Assembly: GCA_964569315.1 (NCBI GenBank)
Contig: CAZMUZ010000035.1
Coordinates: forward strand, 1-31,494
Length of the DNA stretch: 31,494 nt
Direction: 5' to 3'
From: CADEFF01 sp964569315
GTDB taxonomy: Bacteria; Pseudomonadota; Alphaproteobacteria; Dongiales; Dongiaceae
Shown here: piece by piece, positions 9,260 to 17,791 of the stretch
Numbering within the stretch: the stretch's first letter is position 1
How the letters are laid out: each line of letters starts with the position of its first letter
Notes under the pieces: model-generated
The model's database searches: none
Told to the model about the DNA's origin: nothing
The model's input: the letters and a program-made list of their open reading frames with translations, nothing else
Made by a program: the position numbers and the translations under genes

Positions 9260-11544
9260 GGACGCCGACCGGCCTCGACGGCGGCCTGGGCGTCCACGGC
9301 GGCGACGGCGGTCATGTTCACGATGCCGCGCACCGTGATCGAGGGCGCCACGACGTGGGCGGGCAGCGCCATGCCCATCAGCATCGGCCCTACCGACTGG
9401 CCGGCGCCCAGGGTCTTCAGGAGGTTGAAAGCGATGTTGGCGGCATCGAGATTGGGCATGACCAGGAGGTTCGCCGTGCCCGCCAGCCGCGAGTTCGGAA
9501 AGAGGCGTGTGCGGATGAGCTCGGAGATCGCGCCGTCGCCCTGCATTTCGCCTTCGACCTCGAGTTCCGGCAGCCGGTCGTGGATAAGGCCGAGTGCCAC
9601 CCGCATCTTGACTGCGGACTCGCTGCTGCTGCTGCCGAAATTGGAATGGGAGAGCAGCGCCACCTTCGGCGTGATGCCGAAGCGGTGGATTTCCTCGGCC
9701 GCCAAACGCGTCATCTCGGAAATGTCTTCCGCAGTCGGGTCGACGGCCACATGCGTATCGCAGATGAAGAAATTGCCCGAGGGCAGCACCAGGGCCGTCA
9801 GCGCGAAGGGTTGCTCGACGCCGGGCGCCAGCCCCACGACGCTCAGCACATGTTCGAGATGGCGCGAGAAGCGGCCATAGGTGCCGCAGATCATGGCGTC
9901 GGCGTCGCCGCGCTTCACCATCAGCGCGGCGATGACGGTCGTGCTGCCGCGCACCTGCGCCTGAGCGAAGTTCGGCGACACGCCGCGGCGCTCCATGATC
10001 TTGTGATAGAGCGTCCAGTATTCCTTGAAACGGGGATCGTTTTCGGGATCGACCAGGTCGAAATCGAGGTCCGGCTTGATCCGCAATCCGAGCTTCTGCA
10101 GCCGGTAGCCGATCACGCTTCGCCGGCCGATCAGAACCGGGCGCGCCAGCTTCTCGTCCACCACCGTCTGCGCCGCCTGGAGCACCCGCTCTTCCTCGCC
10201 TTCGGCATAGCAGACCCGTTTCAGGTCGCGGCGGGCCCGTACGAACATGGGCCGCATCAGGAGCCCGGAGCGGAAAGCGAAGCGATTGAGGTTGTCCCGG
10301 TAGGCCCCGAGATCGGCAAGCGGCCGGGACGCGACGCCGCTGGCCATCGCCGCCTCGGCGACGGCCGGCGCGATGGCCAGGATGAGTCGGGGATCGAACG
10401 GGCGCGGAATGAGATAGTTCGGCCCGAAGCTCGGCACATCGCCGCCATAGGCGTTGGCGACGATGTCGGAAACTTCTGCCTCGGCGAGGGCGGCAAGGGC
10501 CTTCACCGCAGCGATCTTCATCGCTTCGTTGATGGTCGTGGCGCCGACGTCGAGCGCGCCGCGGAAGATGAAGGGAAAACAGAGGACGTTATTGACCTGG
10601 TTCGGATAGTCGGACCGGCCCGTGGCGATGATCGCGTCGTCGCGAACCGCTTTCACCTCGTCCGGCAGGATCTCCGGCACCGGGTTGGCGAGGGCCAGTA
10701 TGATCGGCCGGGGGGCCATCTTCCGTACCATCTCCGGCTTCAGCACCCGAGGCGCGGAAAGCCCGAGGAAGATATCCGCATCGGCGATCACGTCACCCAG
10801 CGTCCGGGCGTTGGTCTCTTTGGCGTAACGGGCCTTGTTGAGGTCCATCTCTTCGGTCCGGCCGCGATAGACCACGCCTTTGATGTCGGTGACGACGATG
10901 TTGTCCATCGGCAGGCCGATGCTGACCAGGAGATCGAGGCAGGCGAGCGCCGCGGCTCCCGCACCCGACGCGACGAGTTTCACGGAGTCGATACTCCGGC
11001 CGGTCACCTTGAGGGCATTCAGCACCGCCGCGCCGACGATGATCGCCGTGCCATGCTGATCGTCATGGAAGACCGGGATCTTCATGCGCTCGCGCAGGCG
11101 ACGCTCCACCTCGAAACATTCCGGGGCCTTGATGTCCTCGAGATTGATGCCGCCGAAGCTGGGCTCGAGGCTTGCCACGATGTCCACCAGCTTGGCGGGA
11201 TCCCGCTCCTCGATCTCGAGATCGAACACGTCGATCCCGGCGAAGGTCTTGAAGAGGACCGCCTTGCCCTCCATCACGGGTTTCGCCGCCAGCGGGCCGA
11301 TCGCGCCGAGACCGAGCACGGCAGTGCCGTTCGTGATGACGGCGACGAGGTTGGCGCGGCCGGTGACGACCGCCGCCTGCGCCGGATCCTCGACGATCGC
11401 CTCGCAGGCCGCCGCGACGCCGGGCGAGTAGGCGAGCGCGAGATCGCGCTGGTTGGCAAGCGGCTTGGTGGCGACGACCGCCAGCTTACCGGGAACCGGA
11501 AGGCGATGATAGTCGAGCGCGCTCTGGCGCAGATCGTCAGCCAT
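9256..11544 (-). CDS. maeB: NADP-dependent malic enzyme with C-terminal phosphotransacetylase-like domain
   Basis: Oxidative decarboxylation of malate to pyruvate with NADP+, supplying pyruvate and NADPH. The 762-residue protein matches the long MaeB type. The malic N-terminal domain (about 1-160) has LALAYSPGVAAACEAI and VFHDDQHGTA. The NAD(P)-binding domain (about 165-415) has LVASGAGAAALACLDLL. A phosphotransacetylase-like domain (about 430-755), usually regulatory in this enzyme type, completes it. The start at 11544 (MADDLRQSALDYHR) is chosen by length and homology over the longer frame. It is the first gene of the long minus-strand run, with a promoter candidate 40-70 bases upstream. 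Confidence 0.95.
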   Translation of the reverse strand: MADDLRQSALDYHRLPVPGKLAVVATKPLANQRDLALAYSPGVAAACEAIVEDPAQAAVVTGRANLVAVITNGTAVLGLGAIGPLAAKPVMEGKAVLFKTFAGIDVFDLEIEERDPAKLVDIVASLEPSFGGINLEDIKAPECFEVERRLRERMKIPVFHDDQHGTAIIVGAAVLNALKVTGRSIDSVKLVASGAGAAALACLDLLVSIGLPMDNIVVTDIKGVVYRGRTEEMDLNKARYAKETNARTLGDVIADADIFLGLSAPRVLKPEMVRKMAPRPIILALANPVPEILPDEVKAVRDDAIIATGRSDYPNQVNNVLCFPFIFRGALDVGATTINEAMKIAAVKALAALAEAEVSDIVANAYGGDVPSFGPNYLIPRPFDPRLILAIAPAVAEAAMASGVASRPLADLGAYRDNLNRFAFRSGLLMRPMFVRARRDLKRVCYAEGEEERVLQAAQTVVDEKLARPVLIGRRSVIGYRLQKLGLRIKPDLDFDLVDPENDPRFKEYWTLYHKIMERRGVSPNFAQAQVRGSTTVIAALMVKRGDADAMICGTYGRFSRHLEHVLSVVGLAPGVEQPFALTALVLPSGNFFICDTHVAVDPTAEDISEMTRLAAEEIHRFGITPKVALLSHSNFGSSSSESAVKMRVALGLIHDRLPELEVEGEMQGDGAISELIRTRLFPNSRLAGTANLLVMPNLDAANIAFNLLKTLGAGQSVGPMLMGMALPAHVVAPSITVRGIVNMTAVAAVDAQAAVEAGRRP

Positions 11545-11584
11545 TGTCGGAGCCCCAAAGAACGAGATCGCACGATGCCGCAGG

Positions 11585-11613
11585 AGTATATCGGGCGACG
11601 TACAACCTGCCAT
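11585..11613 (-). promoter_or_regulatory. Candidate sigma70-type promoter of maeB
   Basis: On the minus strand a TATACT (11585-11590, 5 of 6 consensus) lies 17 bases downstream of ATGGCA (11608-11613, 4 of 6). Transcription would begin near 11578, giving a leader of roughly 35 bases before the maeB ATG at 11544. It follows directly on the tRNA-Leu terminator, which fits a new transcription unit. The -35 match is modest, so this is a candidate only. Confidence 0.4.
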
Positions 11614-11637
11614 GAGCGAAGTCGTCACTGGGGCCGG

Positions 11638-11680
11638 AAAAGCTTGAGCCCGCGCGGCGGTCGGCCGGCGGGCTCAGCTC
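11638..11680 (-). terminator. Intrinsic terminator of tRNA-Leu
   Basis: A perfect 9-base inverted repeat, TGAGCCCGC (11645-11653) and GCGGGCTCA (11668-11676), begins 6 bases after the CCA end of the tRNA. On the minus strand it is followed within 3 bases by TTTT (11641-11638). Stem strength, position and T run all fit a rho-independent terminator separating the tRNA from maeB. Confidence 0.75.
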
Positions 11681-11682
11681 GA

Positions 11683-11769
11683 TGGTGCGGTCGAGAAGAC
11701 TCGAACTTCCACGGGATCGCTCCCACAGCGACCTCAACGCTGCGCGTCTACCAGTTCCGCCACGACCGC
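11683..11769 (-). tRNA. tRNA-Leu (anticodon GAG)
   Basis: An 87-base tRNA with an encoded CCA tail. The acceptor stem GCGGTCG pairs with CGACCGC, followed by discriminator A and CCA (11685-11683). The D arm is GGCGGAACTGGTAGACGC. The anticodon stem CAGCG/CGCTG holds the loop TTGAGGT, giving anticodon GAG (11733-11735 on the other strand), which reads CUC and CUU leucine codons. A long variable arm (about TGGGAGCGATCCCGT) marks a class II tRNA, and GTTCGAGTC forms the T loop. It stands alone, with its own terminator, divergent from lipB. Confidence 0.96.
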
Positions 11770-11826
11770 AAAATCGTCGGGATGGCGCTTGCCATCGGCG
11801 GCAGCGGGGAATAGCAAATCGGCAGC

Positions 11827-11871
11827 GGGCTTTCAAGCCAAGAAAGCCCGGAAGAGCCGCAGAAAGCCCGG
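11827..11871 (+). repeat. lipB leader: direct repeat with two alternative hairpins
   Basis: The 11-base unit AGAAAGCCCGG occurs twice, at 11841-11851 and 11861-11871, exactly 20 bases apart. The upstream GGGCTTTC (11827-11834) is complementary to GAAAGCCC inside either copy (11842-11849 or 11862-11869), so two mutually exclusive 8-base-pair stems can form just before the lipB ribosome binding site (AAGGAG at 11878-11883). The same DNA is the 5' flank of the divergent tRNA-Leu. Function is unknown and chance is possible. Confidence 0.5.
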
Positions 11872-11888
11872 TTTCCCAAGGAGCAGCC

Positions 11889-12551
11889 ATGGCGTCGCCG
11901 GAGTGGTGGATAAGCGAGGGGCTGACCCCCTACCCCGCCGCTGTCGCCACCATGGAGGCGCGGGTGGCCGGCATTGCCGCAGCAACCGCCCGGGAACAGG
12001 TCTGGCTGGTCGAGCACCCGCCGCTCTACACGGCCGGCACCAGCGCGAACCCGGCGGACCTTCTCGCGCCCGACCGGTTCCCGGTCTATGCAACCGGGCG
12101 CGGCGGGCAGTTCACCTATCACGGCCCGGGCCAGCGGGTGGCTTATGTCATGCTGCGGCTTGCCGACCGCGACAACGATCTCCGGCGCTTCGTGACCGAT
12201 CTCGAGCAGTGGATCATCGAGACTCTGGCACGATTCAACGTTCGCGGCGAGCGTCGCGAAGGTCGCATCGGCATCTGGGTCGCGCAGTCGGGTCGCGAGG
12301 ACAAGATCGCGGCGCTAGGCGTCCGGGTGCGGCGCGGAATCACTTATCACGGCATCGCCGTCAATCTCGATCCGGCACTGGAGCATTTCTCCGGCATCGT
12401 GCCCTGCGGCATTCGCAGCGACGCGGAACGACCCTTCGGCGTGACCTCGCTCGCGGCGCTCGGCATTCTCGTCTCGATGCCGGAACTCGACATGGCGCTG
12501 CGCGGCGCCTTCGAGAAGGTGTTCGGCGTGACGACCGATCTGGTGCGCTGA
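11889..12551 (+). CDS. lipB: Lipoyl(octanoyl) transferase LipB
   Basis: Transfers octanoyl from octanoyl-ACP to the lipoyl domains of 2-oxoacid dehydrogenases and the glycine cleavage H protein, the first step of lipoate synthesis. The 220-residue protein has the LipB signature RGGQFTYHGPGQ (71-82), the catalytic Lys139 in DKIAALGVRVRRGITYHG, and the catalytic Cys173 in IVPCGIRSD. The start at 11889 is set by AAGGAG 5 bases upstream and by family length; the open frame continuing upstream crosses the tRNA on the other strand. It is one of only three plus-strand genes and is followed 30 bases later by the NTP_transf_6 gene. Confidence 0.96.
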   Translation: MASPEWWISEGLTPYPAAVATMEARVAGIAAATAREQVWLVEHPPLYTAGTSANPADLLAPDRFPVYATGRGGQFTYHGPGQRVAYVMLRLADRDNDLRRFVTDLEQWIIETLARFNVRGERREGRIGIWVAQSGREDKIAALGVRVRRGITYHGIAVNLDPALEHFSGIVPCGIRSDAERPFGVTSLAALGILVSMPELDMALRGAFEKVFGVTTDLVR

Positions 12552-12581
12552 CGACGGCAACCGGCCCGGCTAGAGTCGATC

Positions 12582-13145
12582 ATGGACCTCGTCACCGCCG
12601 CCCTCGCCAATCCGAACAATCGCGCGATCCTGGAGCGGCTGCCGCGCCTCGGCCTGCCGCAGGGGTGCCTCGTCGCCGGGTGCGTCTGCCAGAGCCGCTG
12701 GAACCTGTGCAGCGGCCGGCCCGTCACGGAGAACATCCGCGACTACGACATCTTTTATTTCGATCCGGCGGACCTTTCTTTCGAGGCCGAGGACCGGGTG
12801 ATCCGCCGTCTCGAACGAGAGATGGCCGATCTCGGCGTGCGGCTCGACATCAAGAACCAGGCGCGGGTGCATCTGTGGTACCGCCAGCGCTTCGGCGTCG
12901 ATCGCGCGCCGCTCGGTTCCTGCGCGGAAGCGATCGGCAGCTTCACCGCGACCGCCACCTGCGTGGGCCTTGCCCCCGACGACAAGGGTGCGCGCCTGAT
13001 CGCGCCCTACGGGCTCGCCGATCTGGAAGCCGGGGTGCTGCGCCTCAACGCGAATTGCCCGAACCCCGAGAGCTTTCTCTCGAAGGCGGAAAGCCTCCGC
13101 GCGCGCTGGCCATGGCTCGAGATCGTCGAACCGGAAGCGCGTTGA
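12582..13145 (+). CDS. Nucleotidyltransferase-fold protein, NTP_transf_6 (DUF925) family
   Basis: A 187-residue protein of the NTP_transf_6 family, a predicted nucleotidyltransferase with no settled substrate. Asp54 and Asp56 in NIRDYDIFYFDP fit the acidic metal-binding motif of the fold. KNQARVHLWYRQRFG and IGSFTATATCVGL are also family-like. A cysteine group near the start (LPQGCLVAGCVCQSRWNLCSG) is notable. No export signal is seen. It follows lipB closely and may be cotranscribed with it. Its TGA stop abuts the stop of the convergent acylphosphatase gene with no base between them (TGATCA, 13143-13148). Confidence 0.88.
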   Translation: MDLVTAALANPNNRAILERLPRLGLPQGCLVAGCVCQSRWNLCSGRPVTENIRDYDIFYFDPADLSFEAEDRVIRRLEREMADLGVRLDIKNQARVHLWYRQRFGVDRAPLGSCAEAIGSFTATATCVGLAPDDKGARLIAPYGLADLEAGVLRLNANCPNPESFLSKAESLRARWPWLEIVEPEAR

Positions 13146-13424
13146 TCAGCCGGCGTCGGGCTTCTGGTGAAATCCCGTTTCCTTCGGCGGCTCGGCCGGG
13201 AACCGGTCGATACCGACCACGCGCGCTTCCCGCGGTCCCTCGCGGCAGGCGTCGATCATGGCTTCGACCTTGTCGTCGGGGCCCGAGAACAGCGCTTCCA
13301 CGCTGCCGTCGCGCATGTTGCGCACCCAGCCCGCAAGGCCGCGTCGGACCGCATTGTCGACCGTCCAGGCGCGGTACCAGACGCCCTGGACCCTCCCCCG
13401 GATGACGACGCGCACCGCGCTCAT
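13146..13424 (-). CDS. acyP: Acylphosphatase
   Basis: Small cytosolic enzyme hydrolysing acyl phosphates such as carbamoyl or acetyl phosphate. The 92-residue protein has the two family motifs: RGRVQGVWYRAWT with the phosphate-binding Arg18, and GWVRNMRDGSVEALFSG with the catalytic Asn36. The first motif has WY where many acylphosphatases have GF, a small variation. The ATG overlaps the pccA stop (ATGA, 13421-13424), so it is translationally coupled to the propionyl-CoA carboxylase genes. Any metabolic link to that pathway is inference. Confidence 0.95.
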   Translation of the reverse strand: MSAVRVVIRGRVQGVWYRAWTVDNAVRRGLAGWVRNMRDGSVEALFSGPDDKVEAMIDACREGPREARVVGIDRFPAEPPKETGFHQKPDAG

Positions 13425-15406
13425 TCGAACTCCACGATAACCTGGTCGACCGCGAGGCTGTCGCCGGCAGCGGCATGGAGCTTCGCGACCTTGCCGTCGC
13501 GCTCCGCCCGCAGCAGGTTCTCCATCTTCATCGCCTCCACGACCGCCAGTTCCTGCCCGGCCTTGATCTCCTGCCCGACCGACACGGCGATCGATGTCAA
13601 CAATCCCGGCATGGGCGACAGCAGGAATCGGGACATGTCGGGCGCGACCTTGACCGGCATCAGCGCCGCCAGCTCCGCCGCACGAGGGCTATGGACCTGA
13701 AGCTCGACGGTCGCGCCCGCATGGCTCAGCACATAGCCCACGCCGCGACGATCGATCTGGACCGACAGCGGCTCGCCATTGATGCGGCCCTGGAACAAGG
13801 GATCGCCGATCCGCCAGTCCCCCGCCAGCTCGTGGCTGGCCTCGCCATTGATGACGGCGTAGCCGCCGGCCGTCTCGGCGACCGTCACCGGGATCGGCAC
13901 GCGCGCGATCATCACCACCCACTCCGCCCCGCCCGTCGCTTTGGGCGGGGTGAGGCGGCCGCTGATCTGCGCCTCGCGCGCCTGCATGCGGTGATGGATC
14001 ATGGCGGCGACCGCCACGATCCGGCGACGCTCCTCGTCCGAGAGCGCCGCGCCGTGGAATCCGTCCGGAAACTCGTCCGCGATGAAGTTGGTCGATAGCT
14101 TGCCGGCACGGAAGCGCGGATGATGCAGAAGGGCCGAAAGGAACGGGATGTTATGGCTGACGCCGCGGATGAAGTAGGCGTCGAGCCCCTCCTCGAGCGT
14201 GGCGATCGCCTGGTTCCGATCGGCACCGCTGCCGATCACCTTGGCGATCATCGGATCGTAGTGGACGCTGATCTCCGCGCCCTCATAGACGCCGCTATCG
14301 ATGCGAAGCCCCGCCACCGCGGCAGGCTCCCGGTAGCGGACCAGCCGGCCGGTCGAGGGCAGGAAGCCGCGCAACGGGTCCTCCGCATAGACGCGCGCCT
14401 CCACTGCCCAGCCGTTCAGCCTCACGTCCTTCTGCTTCAGCGGCAGCTTCTCGCCGGCCGCGATGCGGATCATCTGCTCGACGAGATCGAGACCGGTCAC
14501 CAGCTCGGTCACCGGATGCTCTACCTGAAGGCGGGTGTTCATCTCGAGGAAATAGAAATTGCGGTCCGCATCGACGATGAACTCGACCGTGCCGGCGGAC
14601 CGGTAGTCCACGGCCTTCGCAAGCGCCACGGCCTGCGCGCCCATCGCGCTGCGGGTCTTGGCGTCGAGGAACGGGCTCGGCGATTCCTCGAGTACCTTCT
14701 GGTGGCGCCGCTGGATCGAACATTCCCGCTCCCCCAGATGGATCGCATTGCCGTGGCTGTCCGCCAGGATCTGGATCTCGATATGGCGCGGATGCTCGAT
14801 ATATTTCTCGATGAAGATGCGGTCGTCGGCAAAGCTCGAGCGCGCCTCGTTGCTGGCGCTCCGGAAGCCGTCCCGGACTTCCTGGTCGCTCCGGGCGACC
14901 CGCATACCCTTGCCGCCGCCGCCGGCCGAAGCCTTGACCATCACCGGATAGCCGATCTCGCGCGCGATCCGCACCGCTTCGACATCGTCCTTGATGACGC
15001 CGAGATGGCCGGGCACGGAATTGACCCCGGCCTTCTGGGCGAGCTTCTTGGATTCGATCTTATCGCCCATGGCCTCGATGGCGTGGACGCCGGGTCCGAT
15101 GAAGACGATGTTCCGTTCCGCGAGCGCCGCCGCGAACTTCCGGTTCTCCGACAGGAATCCGTACCCCGGATGAACCGCCTCGGCGCCGGTTTGTTCGATC
15201 GCCTGCAGGATGTTCTCGATCGAGAGATAGCTCCGGGCCGAGGGCGCCGGACCGATCGCGACCGCCTCGTCGGCTTCGCGCACATGCTTCGCGTCCGCGT
15301 CGGCATCGGAATGAACCGCGACGGTCTTGATGCCCATGGCGCGCGCGGTCCGGATGATCCGGCATGCGATTTCGCCGCGGTTGGCGATCAGGATTTTCTT
15401 AAACAT
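13421..15406 (-). CDS. pccA: Propionyl-CoA carboxylase alpha subunit (biotin carboxylase plus biotin carrier)
   Basis: ATP-dependent carboxylation of its own biotin, which then serves the PccB carboxyltransferase to make methylmalonyl-CoA. The 661-residue protein starts MFKKILIANRGEIACR. The biotin carboxylase N domain, an ATP-grasp with KASAGGGGKGMR, and the C domain (to about 445) come first. A PCC-type linker domain follows, then a biotinyl domain ending the protein with EAMKMENLL, in which Lys627 is the biotinylation site. The start at 15406 is fixed by homology; the longer frame runs into pccB. It lies 52 bases after pccB. It is the only biotin carboxylase in the window, so it may also matter for MCC. 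Confidence 0.95.
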   Translation of the reverse strand: MFKKILIANRGEIACRIIRTARAMGIKTVAVHSDADADAKHVREADEAVAIGPAPSARSYLSIENILQAIEQTGAEAVHPGYGFLSENRKFAAALAERNIVFIGPGVHAIEAMGDKIESKKLAQKAGVNSVPGHLGVIKDDVEAVRIAREIGYPVMVKASAGGGGKGMRVARSDQEVRDGFRSASNEARSSFADDRIFIEKYIEHPRHIEIQILADSHGNAIHLGERECSIQRRHQKVLEESPSPFLDAKTRSAMGAQAVALAKAVDYRSAGTVEFIVDADRNFYFLEMNTRLQVEHPVTELVTGLDLVEQMIRIAAGEKLPLKQKDVRLNGWAVEARVYAEDPLRGFLPSTGRLVRYREPAAVAGLRIDSGVYEGAEISVHYDPMIAKVIGSGADRNQAIATLEEGLDAYFIRGVSHNIPFLSALLHHPRFRAGKLSTNFIADEFPDGFHGAALSDEERRRIVAVAAMIHHRMQAREAQISGRLTPPKATGGAEWVVMIARVPIPVTVAETAGGYAVINGEASHELAGDWRIGDPLFQGRINGEPLSVQIDRRGVGYVLSHAGATVELQVHSPRAAELAALMPVKVAPDMSRFLLSPMPGLLTSIAVSVGQEIKAGQELAVVEAMKMENLLRAERDGKVAKLHAAAGDSLAVDQVIVEFE

Positions 15407-15458
15407 GGGCTGTCGGTCTACTTTGCGGCCGCGTTGCAGGAAGTCGCCGGGCGTCCGC

Positions 15459-16991
15459 TCACAGCGGGATGTTGTCGTGCTTCTTCCACGGGTTCTCCAG
15501 CCGCTTCTCCTTGAGCATGGCGAGCGCCCGGCAGATCCGGAGCCGGGTCGAATGCGGCATGATGACGTCGTCGATGAAACCCCGTGCGCCGGCGACGAAA
15601 GGGGTGGCGAACTTCTGCCGGTACTCTTCGGTGCGGAGGGCAAGCTTCTCCTGGTCGCCGATATCGGCGCGGAAGATGATCTCGACGGCGCCCTTCGGCC
15701 CCATCACCGCGATCTCCGCGGTCGGCCACGCATAGTTCACATCGCCGCGGAGATGCTTCGAGCTCATCACGTCATAGGCCCCGCCATAGGCCTTGCGCGT
15801 GATGACGGTCACTTTCGGCACCGTGGCCTCGCCATAGGCGAACAGCAGCTTCGCCCCATGCTTGATGATGGCGCCATGTTCCTGCGCGGTTCCGGGCAGG
15901 AATCCCGGCACGTCGACGAAGGTCAGGATCGGGATGTTGAAGCAGTCGCAGAACCGCACGAAACGCGCGGCCTTCCTCGAGGAATCGATATCGAGACAGC
16001 CGGCCAGCACCATTGGCTGGTTGGCGACGATGCCGACCGTGCTGCCGCCCAGCCGTGCGAACCCGACGAGGATGTTCCCGGCGTAGTTCGGCTGGAGCTC
16101 GAAGAAATCCCCCTCATCCACGACCTTGCGGATGAGCTCGTGCATGTCGTAGGGCTTGTTAGGATTGGCAGGGATCAGCGTGTCGAGGGAGTAGTCGACG
16201 CGGTCGGTCTCGTCCTCGGTCGGACGGCTCGGCGGACCCCCGCGGTTCGATCCCGGCAGGAAATCGAAGAAGCGGCGCGTCTGCATTAGCGCCTCGACAT
16301 CGTCCTCGAAGGCGAGATCGGCGATGCCGGAAGTCGTCGAATGGGTGACCGCGCCGCCGAGCTGTTCGTGGGTGACGGTCTCGTGCGTGACCGTCTTCAC
16401 CACGTCGGGGCCGGTGACGAACATGTAGGAAGAATCCTTCACCATGAAGATGAAGTCGGTCATGGCGGGCGAATAGACCGCGCCGCCGGCGCATGGCCCC
16501 ATCACGAGGGAGATCTGCGGCACCACGCCGGAAGCGAGGATGTTGCGCTGGAACACTTCCGCATAGCCGGCAAGCGAGGCGACGCCCTCCTGGATGCGGG
16601 CACCGCCGGAATCGTTGATGCCGATGACCGGCGCGCCCACCCGCATCGCCTGATCCATCACCTTGCAGATCTTCTCGGCATGGGCTTCCGAGAGCGAGCC
16701 GCCGAACACCGTGAAGTCCTGGCTGAAGAGGAAGACCAGCCGGCCGTTGATCGTGCCGTAGCCGGTGACCACGCCGTCGCCGGGCACCTTCTGCTCGCTC
16801 ATGCCGAAGTCGCTCGACCGATGCTCGACGAACATGTCCCACTCCTCGAAGGAGTCGGGATCGAGCAGCAGCTCGATGCGTTCGCGGGCGGTGAGGCGGC
16901 CCTTGCCATGTTGCGCGTCGATGCGCCGCTTGCCGCCGCCCGCGCGCGCCGCCGCCCGTTTTTCCGCCAGTTGCTGCAGGATCTCCTGCAT
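15459..16991 (-). CDS. pccB: Propionyl-CoA carboxylase carboxyltransferase (beta) subunit
   Basis: Transfers CO2 from carboxybiotin to propionyl-CoA, for odd-chain fatty acids and for valine, isoleucine and methionine breakdown. The 510-residue protein has both carboxyltransferase lobes. INDSGGARIQEGVASLAGY and VMGPCAGGAVYSPAMTDF lie in the first. FVDVPGFLPGTAQEHGAIIKHGAK and RKAYGGAYDVMSSKHL lie in the second, where the Asp in GGAYD is at the position known to favour propionyl-CoA in related enzymes. GGGAGG sits 5 bases before the ATG. It is first in a pccB-pccA-acyP unit, with 92 bases between it and the ATP12 gene. Confidence 0.96.
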   Translation of the reverse strand: MQEILQQLAEKRAAARAGGGKRRIDAQHGKGRLTARERIELLLDPDSFEEWDMFVEHRSSDFGMSEQKVPGDGVVTGYGTINGRLVFLFSQDFTVFGGSLSEAHAEKICKVMDQAMRVGAPVIGINDSGGARIQEGVASLAGYAEVFQRNILASGVVPQISLVMGPCAGGAVYSPAMTDFIFMVKDSSYMFVTGPDVVKTVTHETVTHEQLGGAVTHSTTSGIADLAFEDDVEALMQTRRFFDFLPGSNRGGPPSRPTEDETDRVDYSLDTLIPANPNKPYDMHELIRKVVDEGDFFELQPNYAGNILVGFARLGGSTVGIVANQPMVLAGCLDIDSSRKAARFVRFCDCFNIPILTFVDVPGFLPGTAQEHGAIIKHGAKLLFAYGEATVPKVTVITRKAYGGAYDVMSSKHLRGDVNYAWPTAEIAVMGPKGAVEIIFRADIGDQEKLALRTEEYRQKFATPFVAGARGFIDDVIMPHSTRLRICRALAMLKEKRLENPWKKHDNIPL

Positions 16992-17083
16992 CGCAACCTC
17001 CCAATTGTTACGGTTTTATGACAGCCGCAAGCCTCTAGCGGTCGGACATAGCATTGAACCGTCTTGCAATTGAAGCCGGAATT

Positions 17084-17788
17084 TCACGTTTCCAGCAGGG
17101 AGAGGAACCGGCCCGCCGCCGCGATGTCGCTTTTCACCAGGGTCCGGCGGCGCATCGCCTCGGCATCTTCGCCCCAGCGCTCGATCTGGAAGGTTTCGTC
17201 GAGCTGCGACAGCTCGAACGCCGTTTCCGCGTCGATCCGGCCCCCCTGGAGGGCCATCGCCAGCACCGCCGAGCCCGTCGCCTGCGTCAGCACCGAGAGC
17301 GCCGCCAGCCGAAAATGGTCGAGCGCGCCGAGCGCCGCATGCACGGCCGCGAGGGTCGCCGGGGGCTGATCGAGGGGCACCACCCCCGCGGTCACGCGGA
17401 AACCCGCATCGAGGTGAAGTGCTGCCCAATCGAGCAGCGGCTGCCAGAGCCGCTGCTGGCGTTCGACCAGCGCCGCCGGCTCCTCGGCGCGGTAACAGAG
17501 CAGGTCGGTCGTCGCATAGCTGCCGATACCGGCGATCGTCTCCGCCAGCGCAGGCTCCACACGGTCGATCGCAGTCGCTGCGAGCTGCATCAGCGGCATC
17601 GATGCCGGAACGATCCGCTCGCCCTGGGACTGCCATTCCTCCGCGATCGCGTCCGCAAGCGCGGCCGTCGGCAGCAGAAACGGATTACCCCCGGGGCTCT
17701 TCAGCAGCCGATCGTCGAGACGGATCTGGTGGCCGCCGGGCACAGCTTCAGCCTTCGCCGCGCGATAGAACCGCTTTGGCGTCTGCAT
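17084..17788 (-). CDS. ATP12-family F1-ATPase assembly chaperone
   Basis: Member of the ATP12 family. In mitochondria, Atp12 binds the F1 alpha subunit during ATP synthase assembly, and the bacterial homologues occur in Alphaproteobacteria. The 234-residue protein begins MQTPKRFYRAAKAEAV. Family-like segments are RLDDRLLKSPGGNPFLLPTA, AIAEEWQSQGERIVPASMPL, and the C-terminal ELSQLDETFQIERWGEDAEA. No signal peptide or membrane segment, so cytosolic. It starts 3 bases after the AsmA-like gene ends. A role in ATP synthase assembly is inferred from the family. Confidence 0.94.
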   Translation of the reverse strand: MQTPKRFYRAAKAEAVPGGHQIRLDDRLLKSPGGNPFLLPTAALADAIAEEWQSQGERIVPASMPLMQLAATAIDRVEPALAETIAGIGSYATTDLLCYRAEEPAALVERQQRLWQPLLDWAALHLDAGFRVTAGVVPLDQPPATLAAVHAALGALDHFRLAALSVLTQATGSAVLAMALQGGRIDAETAFELSQLDETFQIERWGEDAEAMRRRTLVKSDIAAAGRFLSLLET

Positions 17789-17791
17789 CGG

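Noticed and set aside
9355..11814. Long plus-strand open frame antisense to maeB (819 codons)
   Set aside because: The translation is His/Arg/Asp-rich without recognisable domains, mirrors the maeB codon pattern, and runs across the tRNA-Leu gene. It is a shadow.
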